This document shows positions 44,687 to 53,010 of a stretch of DNA of 64,000 nucleotides, one piece after another; positions within the stretch are counted from its first letter, which is position 1, and every line of letters begins with the position of its first letter. Source of the stretch: Tardibacter sp963781025 (lineage in GTDB: Bacteria; Pseudomonadota; Alphaproteobacteria; Sphingomonadales; Sphingomonadaceae). The position numbers and the translations under genes are program-made. The notes below the pieces were generated by a model. The model worked only from the letters and a program-made list of their open reading frames with translations, did no database searches and was not told where the DNA came from. The stretch is taken from NCBI GenBank assembly GCA_963781025.1, contig CAWADU010000003.1, positions 868,001-932,000 on the forward strand. The letters are read 5' to 3'.

Positions 44687-46072
44687 TCAGGCGCGCGCGA
44701 GCACCAGCGTAAAGCGCGCGCCGCCTTCGGGCGATATCGACAGAGCGATGTCGCCGCCCATGGCCCGGGCCAGCGATCGGGAAATATAGAGCCCGAGGCC
44801 GGTTCCTTCAGCGGTATGCGGCTGTAGCCGCTCGAACTTCGAGAAGACCCGTTCCCGATCATCCGGCGATATTCCGCCGCCCTGATCGTCGACACGCAGG
44901 CGGGCCTCGCCCTCGGCGACGTCCAGAATCAACTGGATCGGCCCCGCGCCGCCCGCGAACTTGACGGCGTTCTGCATGAGGTTGATCAGGATCTGCAGCG
45001 TCCGGCCCCAATCCGCGTAAACGATCACCGAGGCAGGCGGCGCGCGCCAAAGGATTTGCGACCCGCTGGCAGCGGCCCGTTGCGACACGATGGCCCGCGC
45101 CTCCTCGGCCAGCGTCGTCAGGTCAACCTTTTCGATCGACAGCGCGACGGTGCCGGAATCGATTGCCGCGACATCGAACACATCGTCGATCAACGTGCGC
45201 AGATGACGCGCGGCAGTCGCGATATCCCCGGCATAGCCTGCGTAAACGCTTTTGAGATGCCCGAAGCTTTGCGTGCGCATGGCCTCGGCACTTTGGGTTA
45301 TCTGTTCGAGCGGCGCCCGCAACACGTCGGTGATGGCCGTTTCTTCTTCTGCTCCGACCGGAATGGGCGATGCCCCGCCCGCGCCAACCGGATTGGCGGT
45401 CGTTTGCGGCCGGCGAGTTTCGGTAGCCGTTCCCCGAAGGCTGACGAGGCGGTCGTTATCATAGACCGGCATTCCACTGAGCCGGAAATATCGTGGAAGC
45501 GCCTTTGTCCGGGTCTGGACGACCCTGTCCCTGAACCAGACGGAAGGATCGGAGCCGATGCGGAAGTCATCAACCCCCTCATCATCGCCATCGAAGGGCC
45601 GAAGCACCGCAGCCATGGATTGGCCGACCAGAAGCACCGCCGGCTGTTCAAACACGGTGGAGGCCGATTCGGACAGGGCGGTGAAGCACAGATCGGCATC
45701 GACCTCCCAGATCCAGCCCGACGAGGCGCGCATGAAATCGCGCTCACGCACCGCTTGTTCCAGTGATTGCGGCAATGGAGCGCTGTCGGCGTTCCAGTCA
45801 AACAATTGCAGGTCGATCGCCTCATTCACCGGCACCGCCCGCGCCCAATAGGTGATGTTGCGGGGACCATCGGCAAGAAGGACCGACGCGCTCAACGGCA
45901 TGTTCAAGCTTGCCGCGCGTCGGATGAGCGAAGGCAGGACGGGGACCGCCAGCGGATCGGCATTGCCACCGCCACAGCGACAGTGCAGCGCGAACAGCTC
46001 CGGCGACGCCTCGATGATGTGTCCGTCGGCCCGAAACCGTCCCGAATACACCGCAGGAACATCCAGCATCAT
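44687..46072 (-). CDS. PAS/HATPase sensor protein with Asp in place of the phospho-acceptor His
   Basis: 461 residues, no clear membrane helices. A PAS-like region lies at about 105-215 (SSGWIWEVDADLCFTALSES). A dimerisation region follows, then an HATPase_c domain with LINLMQNAVKFAGG (N box), DDQGGGISPDDRERVFSKFE (G1/F) and EGTGLGLYISRSLARAMGG (G2). The expected H-box SHELRTPL reads TDVLRAPL at residues 248-255, so the His is Asp249. Autophosphorylation on His is therefore unlikely, though ATP binding looks intact. ATGATG at 46072 overlaps the stop of the DUF2336 gene, so the two are coupled. It may act as a scaffold, phosphatase or ATP-dependent switch. Confidence 0.85.
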   Translation of the reverse strand: MMLDVPAVYSGRFRADGHIIEASPELFALHCRCGGGNADPLAVPVLPSLIRRAASLNMPLSASVLLADGPRNITYWARAVPVNEAIDLQLFDWNADSAPLPQSLEQAVRERDFMRASSGWIWEVDADLCFTALSESASTVFEQPAVLLVGQSMAAVLRPFDGDDEGVDDFRIGSDPSVWFRDRVVQTRTKALPRYFRLSGMPVYDNDRLVSLRGTATETRRPQTTANPVGAGGASPIPVGAEEETAITDVLRAPLEQITQSAEAMRTQSFGHLKSVYAGYAGDIATAARHLRTLIDDVFDVAAIDSGTVALSIEKVDLTTLAEEARAIVSQRAAASGSQILWRAPPASVIVYADWGRTLQILINLMQNAVKFAGGAGPIQLILDVAEGEARLRVDDQGGGISPDDRERVFSKFERLQPHTAEGTGLGLYISRSLARAMGGDIALSISPEGGARFTLVLARA

Positions 46073-47211
46073 GCGTTTGGCCCCGCCGGCCCGACTTCAT
46101 CGATGGCGTCGCGATAATGCCGGTCCAGCCGCCAGAGACGAAGAACCGACCGCGCGCGGTCGATTGGCATCATGTCAAACGCCTCCATCACGCGGACCAG
46201 AGCATCGGGCGGCTGCGGCGCATTGCCATCACGAAGCCGTTGCAACAGCATCAAAATCGACGCCGCCATTTCGCGCGGCATGTCGATTGCCCGCAACAAC
46301 ACGACGACGCTGTCGGTTCCCGGATCGGACAGAATTGCCCAGCTTGTCGCGAAATCGATTTTCGCCCGGATCGCGAGCCCCGCGACGAACAGGCTGATGC
46401 GGGACTGGCGGAGCGACGCGCGGATGAAATCGTTGGTCAGATCGCCCAGTTCATGAAGCCGCTCGGCGAGACGAATGGCCCGGGCTTCAAGCCTGTCGTC
46501 GATCTCATGTGCGGCGATGCCGCGCCGCGCGGCGGATTGTATGAGCGAGTCGATCCTGGTCGGATCAATCTCGAAACGCTTGAGGATATAATCGCGAAGG
46601 GCGGCCGATACCCACCAGTACATGCGATAGGCGAGTTCGGGTGGCAGATCGGCGCGCGCGAGCAGCGGTTCCTGGAAGCGGTCGAAGCGCTTGCTTTCGG
46701 CAACAAGCATTTCCATGGCCCGGCGCGACAGCATGGCGTCGGAATTGCGGATCAGGGCCTCGATCACGTCCGGACCGGCCTTTTCAACCAGCGCCTCGGC
46801 GACGGCGGCGGATACATCGTTCCGCAGCGCGATCGCCATCCGGTGTTCCTCCGCACGGCGCCGGACGACATCGATCAGGTCCTGATCCTGGAGGACCCGG
46901 CTGCGTTCCAATACGGCTTGGGCAACCTCGATCTCGTCGTTGGCAAGCACCGCCTGCAGTTCGGGCAGCGGGTCGGGCCCTCGCAAAAGCGCTTCGACCA
47001 GATATTGCCGGACCTCGATCTCAAGCGATCCGACCAGCTTCCTCAGCACATCGGTCATTATCGCGCGCTGGTGATCGGAAAGGCGATGCCGGTCCGGCAG
47101 AAACAGATCGACGATGGCGTCGGTCAGCTCGCTTCTGGCCGCACGTGAGCGATCGGCCGCCAAATCCAGCAGCCGGTCGATCTTCACGCTATCGCCCAGT
47201 TTCCTTGCCAT
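46069..47211 (-). CDS. DUF2336 domain protein
   Basis: 380 residues, almost entirely alpha-helical with HEAT-like repeats (LRKLVGSLEIEVRQYLVEAL, then ALIRNSDAMLSRRAMEMLV, then ADLPPELAYRMYWWVSAALR). This is the DUF2336 pattern found in alphaproteobacteria, often near signalling genes. There is no signal peptide. It is upstream of, and overlaps, the degenerate kinase gene, pointing to a joint signalling module. Biochemical function is unknown. Confidence 0.85.
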   Translation of the reverse strand: MARKLGDSVKIDRLLDLAADRSRAARSELTDAIVDLFLPDRHRLSDHQRAIMTDVLRKLVGSLEIEVRQYLVEALLRGPDPLPELQAVLANDEIEVAQAVLERSRVLQDQDLIDVVRRRAEEHRMAIALRNDVSAAVAEALVEKAGPDVIEALIRNSDAMLSRRAMEMLVAESKRFDRFQEPLLARADLPPELAYRMYWWVSAALRDYILKRFEIDPTRIDSLIQSAARRGIAAHEIDDRLEARAIRLAERLHELGDLTNDFIRASLRQSRISLFVAGLAIRAKIDFATSWAILSDPGTDSVVVLLRAIDMPREMAASILMLLQRLRDGNAPQPPDALVRVMEAFDMMPIDRARSVLRLWRLDRHYRDAIDEVGPAGPNA

Positions 47212-47310
47212 CCACCAGTCAGAAAAATTCAGCCTGGCAGATGTTTACCCGGAATGATGTTAAAGTGGCCCTAACCCTGATGGGTATCGCGGCTGCGCAT
47301 GCGAGGTTTT

Positions 47311-48768
47311 TTAGAAGCGCGTGCGCCAACTTGCCTCGAAATCGACCGCATTGGGCGAGCGGCCAGGTGTGTCGGGCAGATTGTCCATATAGCGTCCCTC
47401 CAGCCGCATATCGCCATAGGGTGTTGGCAATTGCACCCCCAACGTGCCGATGTTGATATCTTCGGGCGTGGATGACAGGCGATGGTCGGGCCGGCCGGTT
47501 ACGTTCAGATTAGCCCTGCGGAACGAGCCATAATAGCGCCGGTTCTTTGCGTCGGTGATCGCAGCGTCAAAACTGAGCAGTTTTAAATCGCCATCGATCG
47601 AATTGCCGATCGGCCGGTCGCGGTAGGTGAAACCGTCGAAATAGATGAAATTGCGATAGACGACGCCCGCATAGCGCTTTCCGGTGGTAAGCTCCCATGC
47701 ATAGGTGTCGGTCCACTCCCCGCCCAATTCCCAGCTCGCGCCATCGCCGCCCAGAGGTCCGGAAAATTTGGCGCCGGCCATCCGCGCGTATTTGTCGATG
47801 ACGATATTATCTTCGTCCTCGGCCTCCATCTCGCCATAGAAACGCGCGGTGACGGGCCCGATGCGGGTCGTGTAGCTGATGTCATAGCCGGCGATCTGGT
47901 TGCCGGGCTCATTCGGCGTGCCGGTGTTGTCGGCATTGCCGAAACCGGTAAACGCCTTGCCAATCGTCTTCAGGCTGCACGGCCAATTCTTGCCGCAAAG
48001 CTGCAGCGCACGATTAAGGCCGATTTCAAGCCCCGGAACCGGCTCGAAATTGAACCGTAACGCGATGACCTTGGCATGATCGAAATCGCGCCTTTTGCCG
48101 AGATCGCCGACAAAGGCGTCAAAACGCCATGGCCCGAGCCACCGCAGCACAGGAAAATCGATGGGATGGGCCTGCAAGCGCTTGAAGCCGATCTTCGGTA
48201 TCGGCCGCGCCGACGTGGAAAAAAGCAACGACCCGCTGTTCCCCGGACCCCACCATTGATCGACATAACCGCCGTAAAAGGCCCAGTTCCCCAACTTGTA
48301 CGCAGCGTAGGTCTGGTCTGCATGCCAGTCATTGCCACGCTGATGACGGCGGTATCCGCCACCCACGCTGACGAACAAATTGCCGATCTGCTGGGTTACG
48401 CGCACCGATGCATCCAAATTCTCGCGCGCGCCCGCGCCGAAATCGCGGATCAGCGCGGGGCGACCCGTATAGCTGACCCGCACCTCTCCCGAACTGGCCT
48501 GATCGGCAAGCGCACTCACGCTCGTCAGCCGTTTGGCCGCCGCGCGAAGATCCGGCGCCAACTGCGTGTCCTCGGCAGCGGTCGCCAGATCGACCATTAC
48601 AGCCCAGGGCAAAGGCCATGTGTTGGTGGGGCCGTTGATGATGCGTGCGGCCTTCAGGCGTTCCACATCCTCGCGCACCTGCACATCCCCCGGCTCCATC
48701 CACGGCGCGGCCAGGGCGGGCAGGGAAACAGATATCGTGGCAAGCGCCAGCAAACAGGCCCAACGCAT
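47311..48768 (-). CDS. Wzi-family capsule assembly outer-membrane protein
   Basis: 485 residues with a signal peptide (LLALATISVSLPALA, cleaved before APWM). A periplasmic helical part (DVQVREDVERLKAARIINGP, then TNTWPLPWAVM) precedes a beta-barrel with many aromatic strand ends (VGGGYRRHQ, YGGYVDQWWGPGNSGSLLFS, FYGEMEAEDEDN) and a terminal Phe (SWRTRF). YVDQWWGPGNSGSL is typical of Wzi-like capsule assembly proteins. It probably anchors or handles a surface polysaccharide. It lies 22 bases after the cytidylyltransferase gene in the inositol-phosphate locus. Confidence 0.85.
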   Translation of the reverse strand: MRWACLLALATISVSLPALAAPWMEPGDVQVREDVERLKAARIINGPTNTWPLPWAVMVDLATAAEDTQLAPDLRAAAKRLTSVSALADQASSGEVRVSYTGRPALIRDFGAGARENLDASVRVTQQIGNLFVSVGGGYRRHQRGNDWHADQTYAAYKLGNWAFYGGYVDQWWGPGNSGSLLFSTSARPIPKIGFKRLQAHPIDFPVLRWLGPWRFDAFVGDLGKRRDFDHAKVIALRFNFEPVPGLEIGLNRALQLCGKNWPCSLKTIGKAFTGFGNADNTGTPNEPGNQIAGYDISYTTRIGPVTARFYGEMEAEDEDNIVIDKYARMAGAKFSGPLGGDGASWELGGEWTDTYAWELTTGKRYAGVVYRNFIYFDGFTYRDRPIGNSIDGDLKLLSFDAAITDAKNRRYYGSFRRANLNVTGRPDHRLSSTPEDINIGTLGVQLPTPYGDMRLEGRYMDNLPDTPGRSPNAVDFEASWRTRF

Positions 48769-48790
48769 TACAATCCCCTTATCAGCTTCA

Positions 48791-49510
48791 TCACGAAGCG
48801 CGGCTCAACCCCTGGCTGGAAAGCCAGTTTTCAGCCTGCGCCAGCGCTCGTGGATCATCGACATCGATCCAGTCAATATCGCCGCATTCGACCGTTTCCG
48901 CCCGGCAATCCGCCGCAAGTATGCGCACCGCATCCGTTATCGATGGTGAATCAATGGCTTGGAGTGCATCGAAGAACGGCTGGCTAACAGCAAATACGCC
49001 AGTGTCATAGGCGTCATGCGGTTCCAGACCCTTTCCGATGGCCGTGATCTTTGTGCCATCCATCGCAACGCAGGTCACGTCCTTGGGATCGATCCAGGGA
49101 TGACCGAGGCGCCGGTCTATGCCGAGACGAAGCCCCGCGCCCGCACCGGCATCCGCCATTCGCGCATAGAGGGCCGCATCGACGAGGTGGTCGCACATCG
49201 CCAGCAATGCTGGCCGGCCATGAAGCCGCGTCCCCGCCGCGCGCGCCGAAACGCCGTTGGGCTGACGCCAGTCGGGACTACGCACGGCTTCGACCTCGAT
49301 CGGCCAGTTCCCGGCCGACAGATAACGCTCAACCTCATCAGCCAGATAGCCCGTCACGACAACAACCCGCCGCAGGCCAGCCCTTGCCAGCCCATCAAGC
49401 GCGTGATCGATCAGCCGCATGCCGCCGACCATGCACAAGGGCTTCGAAATACTCGCCGAGCGCAACCGGCTACCCTCGCCGGCAGCCAGAAGGATGGCGG
49501 TGTCGATCAC
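48791..49510 (-). CDS. Sugar-phosphate/inositol-phosphate nucleotidyltransferase (candidate CTP:inositol-1-phosphate cytidylyltransferase)
   Basis: 239 residues from GTG 49510, overlapping the ino1 stop. The nucleotidyltransferase fold is intact: AILLAAGEGSRLRSASISKP (GxGxR loop and Lys), then LIDHALDGLARAGLRRVVVV, LLAMCDHLVDAALY (metal Asp-like), and a late GDIDWIDVDDPRALAQAE with the second acidic pair (WxDVDdP). Members activate phosphocholine, sugar phosphates or inositol phosphate. Adjacency to inositol-3-phosphate synthase and two CDP-alcohol phosphotransferases makes CDP-inositol the best-fitting product. That is inference from context. Confidence 0.75.
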   Translation of the reverse strand: MIDTAILLAAGEGSRLRSASISKPLCMVGGMRLIDHALDGLARAGLRRVVVVTGYLADEVERYLSAGNWPIEVEAVRSPDWRQPNGVSARAAGTRLHGRPALLAMCDHLVDAALYARMADAGAGAGLRLGIDRRLGHPWIDPKDVTCVAMDGTKITAIGKGLEPHDAYDTGVFAVSQPFFDALQAIDSPSITDAVRILAADCRAETVECGDIDWIDVDDPRALAQAENWLSSQGLSRAS

Positions 49511-50604
49511 GCCGCAGCGGTGCCTATGAATGCCTCGACCGCGGTGAAGGCTTGATCGTCAGGCATCTGCTGGGGCGGATGCTTACAAAAATAGGCCGCC
49601 GGCGCGAGAACCGGGCCGCCAAGCCCACGGTCGCGGGCAAGTTTGGCACAGCGGATCATGTCGATCGCAACGCCCGCCGAATTGGGGCTGTCTTCCACCG
49701 AAAGGCGCAATTCCAGGTTTAGCGGCACGCCACCGAACATACGCCCCTCCATGCGCAGGAAGCAGACCTTGTTGTCGTTCTGCCACGCGACATAGTCGGA
49801 CGGACCGACATGGATATTCTCATCCAGCAGCCGATGTTCGGCAACAGACTGGACCGCCTCGGTCTTGGATTTCTTCTTCGATGCCAGCCGCTTGCGATTG
49901 GTCATGTTCAGGAAATCGGTATTGCCGCCGGTATTGAGCTGGTAGGTGCGATCCAGCCTGACGCCGCGCTTGTGAAACAAATCCGTCAGCACGCGGTGGA
50001 CGATGGTCGCGCCGAGCTGAGCCTTGATGTCATCGCCGATGATCGGAACGCGGGCTTCAGTGAAACGGCGCGCCCAGACCGGATCGCTCGCGATGAACAC
50101 AGGGATGTTGTTGACGAACGCGACGCCGGCCTCCAGCGCGCATTCCGCATAGAATTCGGTCGCTTCCTGGCTGCCCACCGGCAGGTAGTTCATCAGGACT
50201 TCGGCGCCACTTTCCTTAAGGACGCGAATCACTTCCGCCTTGTCCGGCTCCGGCAGATCCGCAGCATCGAATCGGCGATCGATCGGATATTCTTCCATAT
50301 GGTCGGCCACGCCGTCGAGCGTACGGCCCATGCGCACGATCGTACCCGTCGGCGCAACGTGATCGCAGAATACGGCAGTGCAATTCGGCAGGGTGAAAAT
50401 CGCTTCGGACACATCCTTGCCCACCTTGCGGCGGTCGACGTCCCAGGCAGCGACGATCTCTATGTCCCTGGGGCGATAGCCGCCGAGGTCCCAATGTATC
50501 AGGCCGATGGCCTCGTTGGCGCCGCCATTCGAATAATGCGCCACCCCCTGAACCAGTGAACTTGCGCAATTGCCGATACCGACGATCGCTACCTTTATAC
50601 CCAT
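49507..50604 (-). CDS. ino1: myo-Inositol-3-phosphate synthase
   Basis: 365 residues from ATG 50604 (MGIKVAIVGIGNCASSLVQG, the NAD-binding loop); a GTG at 50628 would add eight residues. IEIVAAWDVDRRKVGKDVSE, MNYLPVGSQEATEFYAECAL, NNIPVFIASDPVWARRF, IIGDDIKAQLGATIVHRVL and NTGGNTDFLNM are the Ino1 signatures, including the active-site Lys of GDDIKAQ. It isomerises glucose-6-phosphate to inositol-3-phosphate. Flanked by the CDP-alcohol phosphotransferase fusion upstream and the cytidylyltransferase downstream. Confidence 0.95.
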   Translation of the reverse strand: MGIKVAIVGIGNCASSLVQGVAHYSNGGANEAIGLIHWDLGGYRPRDIEIVAAWDVDRRKVGKDVSEAIFTLPNCTAVFCDHVAPTGTIVRMGRTLDGVADHMEEYPIDRRFDAADLPEPDKAEVIRVLKESGAEVLMNYLPVGSQEATEFYAECALEAGVAFVNNIPVFIASDPVWARRFTEARVPIIGDDIKAQLGATIVHRVLTDLFHKRGVRLDRTYQLNTGGNTDFLNMTNRKRLASKKKSKTEAVQSVAEHRLLDENIHVGPSDYVAWQNDNKVCFLRMEGRMFGGVPLNLELRLSVEDSPNSAGVAIDMIRCAKLARDRGLGGPVLAPAAYFCKHPPQQMPDDQAFTAVEAFIGTAAA

Positions 50605-50651
50605 TGAACCACTTTCAAGCATGAGCACGGCGGGCCGTGGCTGAGTTTACT

Positions 50652-52070
50652 TCAGGAGCGATCCTGCCGAGGCAGAAACGCGTATCGCGACTTCCTAAAA
50701 TTCTCCGCAACCGGTGGTAGATGCTCCATCGCATAAACGCGCATAGTCGAAAAAAAGAACGCTTGGGCAACAAAAAACGTCACGGTGCTGTAAACCGCCA
50801 CTGCGATAAAGCCCGTTTGCCATTGGTCAAGCAGCGCGAAGGGCACGAGCAGCCAGAAGAAGGTGTTGCGACGACCCGCCACCAGGCGCACCCGGCGTTG
50901 CCATTTGCCTGCATCGTCCAATTGACGGCCTGTGTACCGGTTGAAGAATTCGCCCTGAACCGCCTCCGCCAGCGCAAAGCAGATCGTCATAGCGGCCAGC
51001 ACCCATGGTCCATAATGGCCGTGCACCTTCGACAGATAGCCGCCCAGCGCGATGAACGCACCATATTCGACGATCTTGTCAACGACATGCTCCAGATCCC
51101 CCCAGCGGGAAAACTGAAGCCGGGTCCGCGCCAGCTTGCCATCCACGCCGTCGAGCGGCCCGAGAAACAGCATCAAAAGCAGCGCCGCCCAGAGCCAGCC
51201 GGTCGCAAAGCCGATGACAGACGCAGCGCCGACTACCGCTGTAAATACCGTCACCATATTGGGGGTTATGGGGGTCGGCAGCAGCATCCGGACCATCGCG
51301 TTTTCGACCGGCGGGTGAAGATACCGGGCCGGCCAGTCAAGGCACCCCTTTTGCGCCTGCGTCAACAGCGCAGCACCGCACCGATCGGCCTCCGCCCTGC
51401 TGCGCGGCACGTCGAGAATGAGCGGAACGTCTCTGCGACGGTCGGGAACATAGAGCGGCACCGCATCCCACGGCGCGCGCGCGGCGTTGGATTGGACGGC
51501 GGTGCGCAGCAGTGTCGACTGAAGATCCCAATCGCCGAACCGGCGAGACACTTCACGCACCACAGCACCCGGCAGCAGGGCGAGCCCGGCCCAGCGAGCG
51601 TTGGCATCGATGCGTTCGTAGCGTTCGTCGCCGTCGTCGTTCCGGACCATCAGCGAAGGCGCAGGCGCCTCGGCCATCCGTCGGACGATCCGCTCGTCGC
51701 AAACGAGCCCCTCGCCGAACATGAGGACATCGCCGTCGCCCTGAATGAGATCTCCGACTTCCGCGACATTGCGCGCGGTTTCGACCCGGATTCCGTCCCG
51801 GCGCAACCGGGCGAGGGCTGCGGCAAGTTCCGCAGTCGCCCTGTCCGCGCAGATTACGACGCAGCCGGCACCGACGCGCATTGCGAGACGCGCCTGTCGT
51901 TCAACCACGGTCCAACCGGCCAGCGGCAGCAATCCGGCCGGCAATCGCGTGCCGTCCAGCTCATGATGGGCAAATAGAAGCGCCGTCAGCGGCAACGCCG
52001 CCTCCTTCCCGAGGATCGAACAAAAGTGGTGAGCGCTTCCTAGTCGGGTCCGACAAGACTTGCCAAGCAT
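50652..52070 (-). CDS. Fusion of degenerate nucleotidyltransferase domain and CDP-alcohol phosphotransferase (DIPPS-like)
   Basis: About 472 residues from ATG 52070; a longer frame overlaps the divergent gene and is unlikely. Residues about 27-230 resemble a nucleotidyltransferase fold (ALLFAHHELDGTRLPAGLLP, then LAGWTVVERQARLAMRVGAG), but the GxGxR loop and catalytic Lys are lost. The C-terminal membrane half has ITPNMVTVFTAVVGAASVIG and the CDP-alcohol motif GPLDGVDGKLARTRLQFSRW followed by GDLEHVVDKIVEYGAF, then further helices. The final motif carries His-Val-Val-Asp where most relatives have Asp-x3-Asp. The layout matches fused inositol-phosphate cytidylyltransferase/di-myo-inositol-phosphate phosphate synthases. 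It likely transfers an inositol phosphate or alcohol phosphate. Confidence 0.8.
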   Translation of the reverse strand: MLGKSCRTRLGSAHHFCSILGKEAALPLTALLFAHHELDGTRLPAGLLPLAGWTVVERQARLAMRVGAGCVVICADRATAELAAALARLRRDGIRVETARNVAEVGDLIQGDGDVLMFGEGLVCDERIVRRMAEAPAPSLMVRNDDGDERYERIDANARWAGLALLPGAVVREVSRRFGDWDLQSTLLRTAVQSNAARAPWDAVPLYVPDRRRDVPLILDVPRSRAEADRCGAALLTQAQKGCLDWPARYLHPPVENAMVRMLLPTPITPNMVTVFTAVVGAASVIGFATGWLWAALLLMLFLGPLDGVDGKLARTRLQFSRWGDLEHVVDKIVEYGAFIALGGYLSKVHGHYGPWVLAAMTICFALAEAVQGEFFNRYTGRQLDDAGKWQRRVRLVAGRRNTFFWLLVPFALLDQWQTGFIAVAVYSTVTFFVAQAFFFSTMRVYAMEHLPPVAENFRKSRYAFLPRQDRS

Positions 52071-52113
52071 TGACTCGACCTGCCATGCCACCGCTATCGA
52101 CAAAAAGGTCTCG

Positions 52114-52930
52114 ATGAACACGAAAATTTCGGATGGGTCGCGCGATCCGGCCATAGAGGACGTGACGAACAGGTGGCTCGTCCACCCGCTTTCGCGCGCG
52201 GCATTGGCGTGGGCGATAGGCCAGGGGATTTCAGCCAATATGGTGTCGATTGCCGGTCTGGCATTCGGCGCCCTCTCCGCAGCGGCCTATCTCCATTGGC
52301 AAAGCGCCTCACTGACGGCGCTTGGCCTCCTGTTCAGCATCGCCTGGCTGGTCGCGGACGGGCTGGATGGCATGATCGCACGGGCAACCGGCACGACGAG
52401 CGCGGCCGGGCGCGTGCTTGACGGCCTGTGTGATCACGGCGTCTTCGTCCTGCTTTATCTGTCGCTGGGTTATTCCATCGGCTTCGACCGGGCATTCCTG
52501 CCGATGATCGCGGGCGGCGTTCTCCACGCCGCTCAGTCGAAGTCTCTACGAAGCCGAACGCGCCCGGTATCATCGGCGAATTTGCGGCGATGGAGGCTCG
52601 GGCACACCCCCGGTCCGCGCACGCAATCCCGGCGTCCGGCTGTACGATGCCGCATTTCATGCGCTGGACCGCATGGCCGAACCATTCGACGCACAATTGC
52701 GCGCAAGCGACCGACCGATAATCCTCGCTGCCCGATATCGAGACAGAGCCCGCTGGCCGATGAAATGGATGGCCCTGCTAAGCGCGAATATGCGCGTCGC
52801 GGCGATCTTCATCGCCTGCGCTCTCGGCGACCCCCGGTGGTTCTGGTGGTTCGAAATCGGTCCACTGACGCTGTGCGCGATTATCACCATCCTTTGGCAC
52901 CGCCGTGTCGAAGCCAGTTTTGCTGCCTGA
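52114..52930 (+). CDS. CDP-alcohol phosphatidyltransferase family membrane protein (frameshifted)
   Basis: About 271 residues after correction, ATG 52114 with AAGG 6 bases upstream. ISANMVSIAGLAFGALSAAA and the complete catalytic motif DGLDGMIARATGTTSAAGRV followed by LDGLCDHGVF (D-x2-DG-x2-AR-x8-G-x3-D-x3-D) are in the first frame. After GGVLHAAQS the protein continues in another frame as SLYEAERARYHRRI, then LYDAAFHALDRMAEPFDAQ, to SFAA at 52930. One extra A at 52540-52541 explains it. Uncorrected, the first frame reads straight into the next gene, which can be mistaken for one 1095-residue protein. It diverges from the DIPPS-like fusion by 43 bases, so a shared promoter is likely. Confidence 0.8.
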
Positions 52931-53010
52931 AATACAGTAATGCGCGGAAGCGCTCCAATAACCCGGCAAACGGACTGGCAAGTTGCTGCAATCATGATAA
53001 ACATCGCACC

